From assembly GCF_008033235.1 (NCBI RefSeq), contig NZ_CP042432.1:930001-994000 (forward strand): 64,000 nt of DNA. Direction: 5' to 3'. The position numbers and the translations under genes are program-made. Positions 26,374 through 34,467 of this stretch are shown piece after piece (the stretch's first letter is position 1; each line of letters begins with the position of its first letter). This DNA comes from Anseongella ginsenosidimutans (GTDB taxonomy: Bacteria; Bacteroidota; Bacteroidia; Sphingobacteriales; Sphingobacteriaceae). Below the pieces are notes generated by a model that worked only from the letters and a program-made list of their open reading frames with translations, did not search any database and was not told the DNA's origin.

Positions 26374-27962
26374 ATGAGAGATGTTGATTTTTTAGTAATC
26401 GGGTCGGGAGTAGCCGGCCTGAGCTTCGCCTTAAAGGCAGCCGCACATGGCAGGGTATTGATCGTTACCAAATCAAACGAGGACGAGTCGAATACGAAGT
26501 ATGCCCAGGGGGCGTTGCGGCGGTTACCGATAAAACGGATTCCTTCGACAAACATATAGAAGATACACTCATTTCCGGAGATGGTTTATGCGATCCGGAT
26601 GTTGTGGAGATCGTCGTCACAGAGGGGCCGGAGCGCGTAAAGGAAATTATCGATTACGGGGCTGACTTTGACCGGGATACCTCCGGCAATTATGATCTGG
26701 CCAGGGAAGGCGGTCATTCGGAAAGCAGAGTACTTCATTACAAGGACGTCACCGGTCTGGAAATAGAACGGACCTTGCTTGAAATGGTGCATAAGAACCC
26801 GAATATTGAAATACTCACCCATTATTTTGCGGTAGATATTATTACACAACACCATTTCGGCATGCATGTGGATAAAAGCACGCCGGACATTACCTGCTTT
26901 GGTGTTTACGCGTTGAATACCAGGACAGGGAAGGTGGAACGGATAGGTGCTAAAATAACGGTAATGGCTTCCGGCGGGGCCGGGCATGTGTATGCCTCCA
27001 CGACAAACCCGACCATTGCAACCGGGGATGGCATTGCCATGGTTTACCGCGCGAAGGGAAAGGTAAGGAACATGGAGTTTATCCAGTTTCACCCTACTGC
27101 CTTGTATAACCCGGGCGAATATCCTTCATTTTTGATCTCAGAGGCGCTCAGGGGCGCAGGAGCTGTGTTAAAGGATCATAAGGGAAGGGAATTTATGGAG
27201 CAGTACGATAAACGGAAGTCTCTGGCACCCAGGGATATAGTGGCGCGGTCCATTGACGCGGAGATCAAAAAGCATGGGACCGATTGTGTATATCTGGATA
27301 TAAGGCATGTGAGTAAGGAGGAATTGCTGCGGCATTTCCCGAATATTTATGCTAAATGCCTGAGTATTGGTATTGATATCAGTAAGGAGCTGATTCCCGT
27401 AGTGCCGGCGGCCCACTATATGTGCGGGGGAATTATGGTGGATGGAACAGGGCAATCAAGCATCCGTAATCTTTATGCCTGCGGCGAATGTGCGTCCACG
27501 GGCCTTCATGGAGCGAATCGACTGGCGTCTAATTCCCTGCTGGAAGCCCTTGTTTTTGCGCACAGGATTTACCTGGATGCAGCCGGCAAAATCGACGGCC
27601 TTAAAATAGAGCCGGGCATTCCCGAGTGGAATGAATTCGGAACGGTTCAATCGGACGAGGAAATATTGGTAACCCATAATTTACGTGAAATGCAGCGCAT
27701 GATGAATGATTATGTGGGAATTGTTCGTTCTGATTTCCGGCTGGACCGCGCATTGAGAAGACTGCATTTGTTGTTTGACGAAACCGAGGAATTTTACAAG
27801 AGGACCCGTCTTTCCGTAAAGCTGTGCGAATTGCGTAACCTGATCCAGGTCGCTTATATTGTGATAAAGGCGGCCACTATGCGAAAGGAAAGCCGGGGTT
27901 TGCATTATACGACTGATTATCCGCATAAGGATGATCAGAACAGGTACGACACAATATTCTAG
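26374..27962 (+). pseudogene. nadB: L-aspartate oxidase NadB, one-base frameshift
   Basis: NadB is an FAD enzyme that oxidises L-aspartate to iminoaspartate for NadA. The N-terminus has [20 protein letters not shown] (FAD-binding). The frame breaks after KYAQG at a run of five G (26508-26512). One added G gives the family sequence [14 protein letters not shown], which continues without interruption through [13 protein letters not shown] to the second frame. That frame holds MASGGAGHVY, FIQFHPTALY, MCGGIMVD and GLHGANRLASNSLLEALVF, and ends at 27962. The restored protein is about 529 aa, normal for NadB. Because nadA is intact next door, a base-calling error is the simplest explanation, but a true mutation or slippage is possible. 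Confidence 0.92.
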
Positions 27963-27965
27963 ACT

Positions 27966-28475
27966 ATGGCACTGATACTCCCTGTGAAAGGAATTAGCCC
28001 GCGCTTAGGGAAAAACTGCTTTATCGCCGAAAATGCGACGCTTGCCGGAGAAGTAATTGCCGGAGATAATTGCAGTTTTTGGTTCAATGCGGTAGTCCGT
28101 GGCGACGTGAATCATATACGGATAGGTGATAATACCAATGTACAGGACGGTGCGGTTATTCATTGCACCTATCAGCAGGCGGCTACTCATATTGGTAATA
28201 ACGTGAACATCGGACACCGGGCCATTGTGCATGGCTGCACGCTCCGCGATCATGTCCTTATAGGCATGGGCGCCATCGTAATGGATCATGCCGTGATTGA
28301 GGAATACTGCATAATTGCGGCCGGAGCCGTTGTTCTTGAAAATGCCGTTTGTGAATCCGGATATATTTATGCCGGCACCCCAGCCCGTAAGATCAAAGCG
28401 ATAAGCGAGGATCAGCGAAAGCTGCTGGATGAATTGCCTGGCCGCTACCAGCTTTACGCTTCCTGGTTTAAATAG
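27966..28475 (+). CDS. Gamma carbonic anhydrase family protein
   Basis: This 169-aa protein is a left-handed beta-helix of hexapeptide repeats, as in YrdA/PaaY and gamma carbonic anhydrases. Metal-ligand histidines are suggested by GDVNHIRIGDNTNVQDGAVIH and NIGHRAIVHG. Family members are trimeric metalloproteins with carbonic anhydrase or thioesterase activity; which one applies here is unknown. It starts 3 bp after nadB and is probably co-transcribed. Confidence 0.92.
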   Translation: MALILPVKGISPRLGKNCFIAENATLAGEVIAGDNCSFWFNAVVRGDVNHIRIGDNTNVQDGAVIHCTYQQAATHIGNNVNIGHRAIVHGCTLRDHVLIGMGAIVMDHAVIEEYCIIAAGAVVLENAVCESGYIYAGTPARKIKAISEDQRKLLDELPGRYQLYASWFK

Positions 28476-28515
28476 GCTGAGAAGCGGCTGTTTCCGGCGG
28501 TTCCCTTTCTTTAAT

Positions 28516-30405
28516 TTAACGGATTTGTTGATGTGGCTCGGGATTTTTATCCGGTTCCGGACTTTCGGGCGTTTGGCCGGTGGAACCGTCTTCCGGGGAA
28601 GTATCCGGATGAGTTGGCGGATCAGCGGGTTGCTCCTGTTCGTCCGTTTCCGGGAGGGTCTCCGGCGATTCGGTGTCTGCGGGCTTTGCTTCCGGTGTTT
28701 CCGGCGATTCGGTTGGAGGTGATTGTGGGAATTCTTCGGCGTACTCTGACGGTATGGCAATTGTATATTCCTGGTCCCAGTTCGCTCTCAGGGTTTCATC
28801 CGGATCAAAAGTGAGTATTTTTTCAGGTGGAATTTTTTCGAAAAGATTGGTGCCGTCCCATCGGCCGTTTTTGTTTCTGTCGTAAATGATCCGCATTATG
28901 TATTTCGCCGGTCGGAGCGTGCTGTAGGTGATCTCTTCGGGAGACGTTATCGTGTCGGATTTAATAATTCTATTATCCGCATCTAAAAGCTGGACCAGGT
29001 ATTGGATAGTATCTGCGGGAAGGGAATCGGAAAGTGTATAGGATACAGTTATATTTCCATAATTTTCCAGGGAATCGGCGATGAATTGTCTCTGATACGC
29101 GTTATTTCCGAATCCATACATATCTGTCAGATACCCGGCTCCGATGGTTATCTGGTATGCGCTTCTTGGTTTCCAGTTGTATTCAACAGCATATTTCCGA
29201 AGAGAAAGGCGCCTGAGGGAAAATGCTGTTGGTTGAAGGATAACCGAGTCCTCCTGAAGTTCTATCCGTCCCGGACCCTCAAGGTTTACCGGCCTGGAAA
29301 AGGTCAGTTCCGGATCCTCGCCCGGGGGCAGCGTATTCTGTATAATATTATCGGTAACGCCGAAAGATTCCAGTTTTTCCTTCGTGGAGAAGTTTCGGAA
29401 TAGAATAGTGTCAATATAACGGTTATTTTCCCCTACGGCCAGCTTAACCGAGTCGTATGCAGGAGTGGGAAGCCAGAGTACCACAGAGTCGGTGGCCATA
29501 TCTTCTTCCATTAATAATTTTCCCTTAAAATTTTCCGGTGACAGGACTTCCAGGCTAAGGCTATCCGTTTTTTTATTCAAAAGCAAGGTAAGCCTGGCAT
29601 CCTGGTTCCTGTCATTCAGGATCTGAAGGTCTTCCTGCTGCATTGTAGCAAGGTAGACCCTGGGCAGAAGCGTATCGCTGCTTAATGCCAGCGGCTCGGG
29701 TAAAAAAGCAAGAAGCTCATCACTTTCGTCATAAATCCTGGAGTCGTTTTCTTCTTTGATTGCATACAGGCGATAGGTGCCTTCTTTAAGGTTTGTGATC
29801 TCAAAGTTCCCGGATGAATCGGCATAGGTATAATAGCCCGGTTTCTTTTTCATGATAAGGCTATCCTGGTTGGGAATACTGTCCTGTTCTTTATGAATAA
29901 GAACAAGCACTTCTGAAAGGCCAGTTGACTTAGGATCGTGTTTTCCCATCGAATAGATTCCTACTGATCCGCGGATGCGCAGGGAGTCAATTTGGTTTCC
30001 GGTAGAGAATACATATTTGAAGTTCGGAAAAGGATTCCCTTCGTTCATATCTCCAATGGCCTTTCCGAAATTAATTTGGTAGGTTGTATTTTCTTCAAGC
30101 GTATCCGTGAACTTAACTATGATGGCTGTTTTCTTCGTCCGGAATTCCGGCCTGGTTTCCGGATCAGGCGAAATGGTTATCTCCTGGAAAGCATTTTTCA
30201 GCTGAACGTATTCGTTGAAAAGGATCTGGATTTCTTCTGCCTTAAAGTTCAGGGTTTCGTTCGGCGGGTAAACCGACACGAGTTTTGGCGGCTCGATATC
30301 TTTCTCCCCTCCGGTGGGTGTCTGCTGGACCGCACAGGACCAGGTAAGCAACGAAATAGCACTGACTAACAGCCCGGAAAAACGTCTTTTTATTTTAAGG
30401 TCCAT
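28516..30405 (-). CDS. Lipoprotein with Big_5-type Ig-like domain and P/E/T-rich tail
   Basis: This 629-aa protein has a lipoprotein signal (LLVSAISLLTWSCAV) and an immediate Bacteroidota Ig-like domain of the SbsA/Big_5 type (residues about 35-135; PPKLVSVYPPNETLNF, ILFNEYVQL, YQINFGKAIGDMNEGN). A middle region of beta domains follows, including YADSSGNFEITNLKEGTYRLYAI. The last 70 residues are almost only Pro, Glu, Thr, Ser, Asp and are presumably disordered. Homologues are widespread in the phylum with no known function; a cell-surface or periplasmic scaffold role is a guess. It runs toward the gamma carbonic anhydrase. Confidence 0.82.
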   Translation of the reverse strand: MDLKIKRRFSGLLVSAISLLTWSCAVQQTPTGGEKDIEPPKLVSVYPPNETLNFKAEEIQILFNEYVQLKNAFQEITISPDPETRPEFRTKKTAIIVKFTDTLEENTTYQINFGKAIGDMNEGNPFPNFKYVFSTGNQIDSLRIRGSVGIYSMGKHDPKSTGLSEVLVLIHKEQDSIPNQDSLIMKKKPGYYTYADSSGNFEITNLKEGTYRLYAIKEENDSRIYDESDELLAFLPEPLALSSDTLLPRVYLATMQQEDLQILNDRNQDARLTLLLNKKTDSLSLEVLSPENFKGKLLMEEDMATDSVVLWLPTPAYDSVKLAVGENNRYIDTILFRNFSTKEKLESFGVTDNIIQNTLPPGEDPELTFSRPVNLEGPGRIELQEDSVILQPTAFSLRRLSLRKYAVEYNWKPRSAYQITIGAGYLTDMYGFGNNAYQRQFIADSLENYGNITVSYTLSDSLPADTIQYLVQLLDADNRIIKSDTITSPEEITYSTLRPAKYIMRIIYDRNKNGRWDGTNLFEKIPPEKILTFDPDETLRANWDQEYTIAIPSEYAEEFPQSPPTESPETPEAKPADTESPETLPETDEQEQPADPPTHPDTSPEDGSTGQTPESPEPDKNPEPHQQIR

Positions 30406-30548
30406 TTAAGGCGATTTAAGCGATTTAATCTTTTTACGGATCCGTATTACTCGAAAACAAAAATAAGGGCCTCAGCGGCTTTTATTAAGGTCATTTTGCG
30501 TGCTTCAAATTTTGAACGTAATATTCTGAAAATTAATTAGTTAGATCC

Positions 30549-32411
30549 TTATCTTCCCATATGGACCAATAAAACTGAGATATCGGAAGGAGAAACACCG
30601 GAAATCCGGGAGGCTTGCCCCAGCGTGCGCGGTTTAACCCGTCCGAGTTTTTCTCTTGCTTCTTTCGAAAGGGAGGAAAGCTGTGTATAATCAAAATCCG
30701 GATTAATTTCGTGTTCTTCCATTTTCTTCATCCGCTGTACCATCTCTTCTTCTTTACTGAAGTAGCTCTCATATTTTACCTGAATTTCCGCCTGCTCCAA
30801 TGTTTCGCGATCATACCCCATTGCTGTTTCCATGAACGCCCGGTCAACCTGGAGCAGATCATTCAGGTCGATTTGAGGGCGGGTTAGCAAGTTGAATATC
30901 CTGGCGGATTGCTTAACAGGTGAAGTTCCTTTGGATTCAAGAAGCCCGTTAACCGCGGTTGGATCGATGGCATGCTTTCTCATATAGTCCACCAGAAAGT
31001 CCGTATCGCGCACTTTTTTCCGGACCTTTTCCATTCTTTCTTCACTTATCAGGCCTAATTGGTGCCCGATCCCGGACAGCCGTACGTCCGCGTTATCCTG
31101 GCGAAGTAATAAACGGTGTTCCGCTCGGGAGGTGAACATGCGGTAAGGTTCTTCAGTCCCCTTCGTGACCAGATCATCTATTAATACGCCAATATAGGAT
31201 TCAGATCTCTTCAGAATGAGTTCTTCTTCTCCCCTGCTCTTTCGGTGCGCATTAATGCCGGCCAGCAGGCCCTGACAAGCCGCTTCTTCATATCCCGTGG
31301 TGCCGTTTATCTGCCCTGCGAAAAAGAGGTTAGCAAGTAGCTTAGTTTCAAGGCTCAGATGAAGCTGCATCGGCGGAAAATAGTCGTATTCAATCGCGTA
31401 GCCTGGCCTGAACATTTTCACGTTCTCGAAGCCCGGAATAGCAGTCAGCGCTTTATATTGTACGTTTTCCGGTAGTGAGGTGGAAAAGCCATTCAAGTAA
31501 ATCTCTACGGTATTCCATCCTTCCGGTTCTATAAAGAGCTGATGCCGGTCTTTATCCGCAAAACGATTGATCTTATCTTCTATAGAAGGGCAATACCGGG
31601 GGCCAAGGCCTTTTATTCTGCCTGCAAACATCGGGGAATCTTCAAAGCCCTCTTTCAGAATGTCATGAACTTTCGCGCTTGTATAGGCGACATGACAGCT
31701 TAACTGTTTTTCAGGAAGCAGCACATCTGTGAAAGAAAAGCCGCGTCTGTCCTCGTCCCCCTGCTGTTCCTCCAGTTGGCTGTAATCAAGGCTGCGGCCG
31801 TCAATCCTGGGCGGTGTGCCGGTTTTCATCCTGCCAGACTCAAAGCCCAGGCTTACCAGCTGCTCTGTCAGGCCAGTTGCCGCCTTTTCTCCTGTGCGGC
31901 CTCCCCCAAAGCGCTTTTGCCCAATGTGTATGATTCCATTCAAAAAGGTTCCATTGGTTAGCACCACCGCTTTGCTTCGTATTTCCACCCCCAGCGAAGT
32001 TCGCACCCCTATCACGCGATTATCTTCTACCAGGATGTTTTGTACCATGTCCTGCCATAAATCCACGTTGGGGGTTTGCTCCAGCATTAAGCGCCATTGA
32101 GCCGCAAACTGCATGCGGTCATTTTGTGCGCGGGGACTCCACATGGCCGGGCCTTTCGAACGGTTTAGCATCCGAAACTGGAGGGTACTTTTGTCCGTCA
32201 CTATACCGGAATATCCACCTAGCGCGTCTATTTCACGTACTATTTGACCTTTTGCAACCCCACCCATCGCGGGATTGCAGGACATTTGTGCGATGGTTTG
32301 CATGTTCATGGTGATCAGCAAAACGCTGGAACCCATATTCGCTGCAGCAGCAGCAGCTTCGCAGCCAGCATGCCCTCCTCCCACTACTATAACATCATAT
32401 TCCGAAAACAT
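30549..32411 (-). CDS. mnmG: tRNA uridine-5-carboxymethylaminomethyl modification enzyme MnmG
   Basis: MnmG (GidA) works with MnmE to install the cmnm5 group on wobble uridine 34. It binds FAD ([21 protein letters not shown] at residue 6) and has [22 protein letters not shown] and the C-terminal tRNA-binding domain ([18 protein letters not shown]). Length (620 aa) is normal. In many bacteria gidA lies near the origin; a parS-like palindrome 18 bp upstream of the start fits that. mnmE is not in the window. Confidence 0.97.
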   Translation of the reverse strand: MFSEYDVIVVGGGHAGCEAAAAAANMGSSVLLITMNMQTIAQMSCNPAMGGVAKGQIVREIDALGGYSGIVTDKSTLQFRMLNRSKGPAMWSPRAQNDRMQFAAQWRLMLEQTPNVDLWQDMVQNILVEDNRVIGVRTSLGVEIRSKAVVLTNGTFLNGIIHIGQKRFGGGRTGEKAATGLTEQLVSLGFESGRMKTGTPPRIDGRSLDYSQLEEQQGDEDRRGFSFTDVLLPEKQLSCHVAYTSAKVHDILKEGFEDSPMFAGRIKGLGPRYCPSIEDKINRFADKDRHQLFIEPEGWNTVEIYLNGFSTSLPENVQYKALTAIPGFENVKMFRPGYAIEYDYFPPMQLHLSLETKLLANLFFAGQINGTTGYEEAACQGLLAGINAHRKSRGEEELILKRSESYIGVLIDDLVTKGTEEPYRMFTSRAEHRLLLRQDNADVRLSGIGHQLGLISEERMEKVRKKVRDTDFLVDYMRKHAIDPTAVNGLLESKGTSPVKQSARIFNLLTRPQIDLNDLLQVDRAFMETAMGYDRETLEQAEIQVKYESYFSKEEEMVQRMKKMEEHEINPDFDYTQLSSLSKEAREKLGRVKPRTLGQASRISGVSPSDISVLLVHMGR

Positions 32412-32428
32412 TCTTCATTATCTTTTTT

Positions 32429-32444
32429 TGTTCCACGTGGAACA
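32429..32444. promoter_or_regulatory. parS-like centromere site 1
   Basis: TGTTCCACGTGGAACA is a perfect 16-bp palindrome close to the bacterial ParB consensus TGTTTCACGTGAAACA. It lies 18 bp upstream of the mnmG start codon. The same 16 bases occur again at 32961. Confidence 0.75.
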
Positions 32445-32960
32445 TTTTTTCTGAACTGCTGGGCCCTGGTTAACGACGCTCAAGGCGGCCTCGTAGACTA
32501 TTGATGTCTAAGGTGCCTACAACGCTGCATTCTACGTTATTGAGATGCATCCAATGTAGCTGAGACATATTACGAGAGCCCTGATCGTTATATCTGCTTA
32601 TTCCGCGGACCCAAAATCTGCATTTGCAGGACGCAAAGGTACAAATAATCAGGCAATTGGGATTGAAGCGCTTCCCTGTTCTGCGGGCGTTAGCGCGGTT
32701 TCGATGTTTCTGGGTTAGATTGAATGGCAGATGGTGGTTTAGGGATATCCTCAGGGCTGCAGAGGAACATTATATCATCATCTATGTTGATGATAACCGC
32801 TTAGAATTAACGATCAACGCTTAGATCAATTTGGCTCATTACCGCTGAAACTTATATGGAAAATCATATAGCAGGAAGTGCTGGTTCTTAATTCCTTCAA
32901 ACCGCTGAGCTTTTGAACGTATGAAGCCTAGATGGGAACTTACGCCATTCGAATCTTTCC

Positions 32961-32976
32961 TGTTCCACGTGGAACA
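32961..32976. promoter_or_regulatory. parS-like centromere site 2
   Basis: This is a second identical copy of TGTTCCACGTGGAACA, 532 bp from the first and immediately abutting the stop codon of the oxidoreductase gene. Two identical copies so close argue for a ParB-binding cluster and against a chance palindrome. Confidence 0.75.
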
Positions 32977-33645
32977 TTAAAGAGAATACCTGTCCGAACA
33001 ATCTTTAATTTTGTCTCCCGTATAATAGTGGATTCCGGGAAGGTTATTTTTGGCTGCATGGATAATAGCCCGGGCGATATCCTGCGCCGCTATTGGCCGA
33101 TATTTTTTTAGGGACCCTTGGAGCAGCTTACCCAGGGGGCGACTCATTTTTAAGGACAGCTGTTCCATTACCCTGACTTCTTTTCTTTCGCCATCAATCA
33201 GGGAAGGTTGAAAAATGCTGATGCTTTCATATGGAAGCATTTTGACGTTATCTTCCATCATGCCTTTTACCCTGCTATAGAAGAAGAGCGAACTCTTGCT
33301 CGCCCCTATTGAAGAAATGACCATAAAATGCCGGCTGCCTTTCCTGTGTGCTATTTGTGCTATTTGCACGGGATAATCGTGGTCGATTTTCATGAATTGC
33401 TCCCGGGAGCCGGCATCTTTAATGGTACTTCCAAGGCAACAAATAACAATTTCCGCCTCAAATTCGCCAGCAAGGCTTTCAAGGTTATTAAAATCAGTAA
33501 TGAATTCCTTTAACTTCGGGTCTTCATGATAAAGGGGCCGGCGGGAAATGACTCTCACTTCCTTGAAATAGGGGTCCTGAAGCAGAAGGTCCAGGCAAAT
33601 ACGCCCAACAAGCCCGGTTGCGCCGGTTAGAAGTACCGTACTCAT
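32977..33645 (-). CDS. NAD(P)-binding oxidoreductase, HTATIP2/YbjT-like
   Basis: This 222-aa protein is a single Rossmann-fold short-chain/epimerase-like domain. The cofactor motif is LLTGATGLVGRICLDLL, followed by VICCLGSTIKDAG and HFMVISSIGASKSS, which are typical of the atypical SDR group that includes TIP30/HTATIP2. The substrate is unknown. Its start overlaps the ybeY stop by 4 bp, so it is the last gene of the DUF4175-ATPase-ybeY unit. A parS-like site touches its stop codon. Confidence 0.85.
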   Translation of the reverse strand: MSTVLLTGATGLVGRICLDLLLQDPYFKEVRVISRRPLYHEDPKLKEFITDFNNLESLAGEFEAEIVICCLGSTIKDAGSREQFMKIDHDYPVQIAQIAHRKGSRHFMVISSIGASKSSLFFYSRVKGMMEDNVKMLPYESISIFQPSLIDGERKEVRVMEQLSLKMSRPLGKLLQGSLKKYRPIAAQDIARAIIHAAKNNLPGIHYYTGDKIKDCSDRYSL

Positions 33646-34082
33646 ATAGCTTGTGTTTTATAGATACCAATATATATATCTTCTTTTTCCCGCATGAGTG
33701 CCTTTTGCCCCTTTTCTTTGTCTTTATAGCCGCAGAGATGAAGCAGGCCGTGGATCATTACGCGGAGCAGCTCCTCGTTTTCACTTACAGAGAATTTTTC
33801 AGCGTTTTCCCGAATGCGTTCTACGCTTATATAAATGTCCCCAGCCAGGCTGCCTGGGAGCGTAGAATTATCGAAGGTAATAATGTCGGTGAGGGTATCA
33901 TGATCGAGATAGCTGCGGTTAATCTCCAGGAGGTAAGCATCAGAGCAAAATATAAAACAAAGCTCTGTTATGCTATGTCTTTCATTAAGAGCAGCTCCCT
34001 TTAGCCATTCCCGCAGTTTCTTTTTGCCTTTCAGCCGGAAGACGATGTCTTCGGTGAAAAAATGTATTTTTTGTACGCTCAC
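33642..34082 (-). CDS. ybeY: rRNA maturation endoribonuclease YbeY
   Basis: YbeY (146 aa) is a zinc endoribonuclease for 16S rRNA 3'-end maturation and ribosome quality control. The fold markers are INRSYLDHDTLTDIITFD and the zinc site HGLLHLCGYKDKEKG. The first two His are present, while the third ligand position, usually His in GYDH, is occupied by the KDK sequence, as appears common in Bacteroidota YbeY. Four-base overlaps join it to both neighbours. Confidence 0.93.
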   Translation of the reverse strand: MSVQKIHFFTEDIVFRLKGKKKLREWLKGAALNERHSITELCFIFCSDAYLLEINRSYLDHDTLTDIITFDNSTLPGSLAGDIYISVERIRENAEKFSVSENEELLRVMIHGLLHLCGYKDKEKGQKALMREKEDIYIGIYKTQAI

Positions 34083-34465
34083 GCTATGAAATGTAATGCC
34101 ACGCTATTCCCTTTTTTATTAAACGAGTATTTGTCGGCCAGTTTTTCCATAATAAGCAGGCCCCTTCCTCCTTCTTCATTTTGCCCGCCTTTGGAAATGC
34201 CTGCTTCTGCCTGCTGCCAATTGAATCCATTCCCTTCGTCGGTAATGGTAAAAATGAAAGCGCCGGAGGATGATCTTCTAAACGCTACCGTCACTTTTTT
34301 GGAAGGATCGTTTAGGTTCCCATGCTTGATTGCATTTGTAACTGCCTCATTTACAGTAACTAATATGGAAGAAAACAATTTTTGGTCCAGGGAGTATTCC
34401 TTTTTTATTTTTTCAAGTAAGGCGTCTACCAGCAAGATGCTCTCAGGGTTTGAAGCGATCGTCAT
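34079..34465 (-). CDS. RsbW-like anti-sigma-type ATP-binding protein
   Basis: This 128-aa protein is a stand-alone HATPase_c (GHKL) domain of the serine-kinase anti-sigma type. The N-box is VNEAVTNAIKHGN, the G1 box DEGNGFN, and the G2 box GGRGLLIM. RsbW/SpoIIAB proteins phosphorylate an anti-anti-sigma protein and bind a sigma factor. No STAS-domain partner or PP2C phosphatase lies nearby, so its target is unknown. It is encoded 2 bp after the DUF4175 gene and overlaps ybeY by 4 bp. Confidence 0.88.
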   Translation of the reverse strand: MTIASNPESILLVDALLEKIKKEYSLDQKLFSSILVTVNEAVTNAIKHGNLNDPSKKVTVAFRRSSSGAFIFTITDEGNGFNWQQAEAGISKGGQNEEGGRGLLIMEKLADKYSFNKKGNSVALHFIA

Positions 34466-34467
34466 TC

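Larger units (their letters stand above)
32412..32976. other. 565-bp gene-free stretch bounded by two parS-like sites
   Basis: No credible gene is seen. Identical TGTTCCACGTGGAACA palindromes lie at each end. CAAAGGTA at 32634-32641 is a minus-strand TAnnTTTG box that could start a long mnmG leader. No TTATCCACA-type DnaA boxes were found, so I do not call it oriC. Confidence 0.6.

Noticed and set aside
32624-32824. 66-codon frame between the two parS-like sites.
   Set aside because: Composition is irregular, there is no recognisable feature, and it is likely chance.
32446-32960. Chromosomal replication origin.
   Set aside because: parS-like sites and mnmG are suggestive, but no DnaA boxes or AT-rich unwinding element were seen, and no dnaA or dnaN is present.
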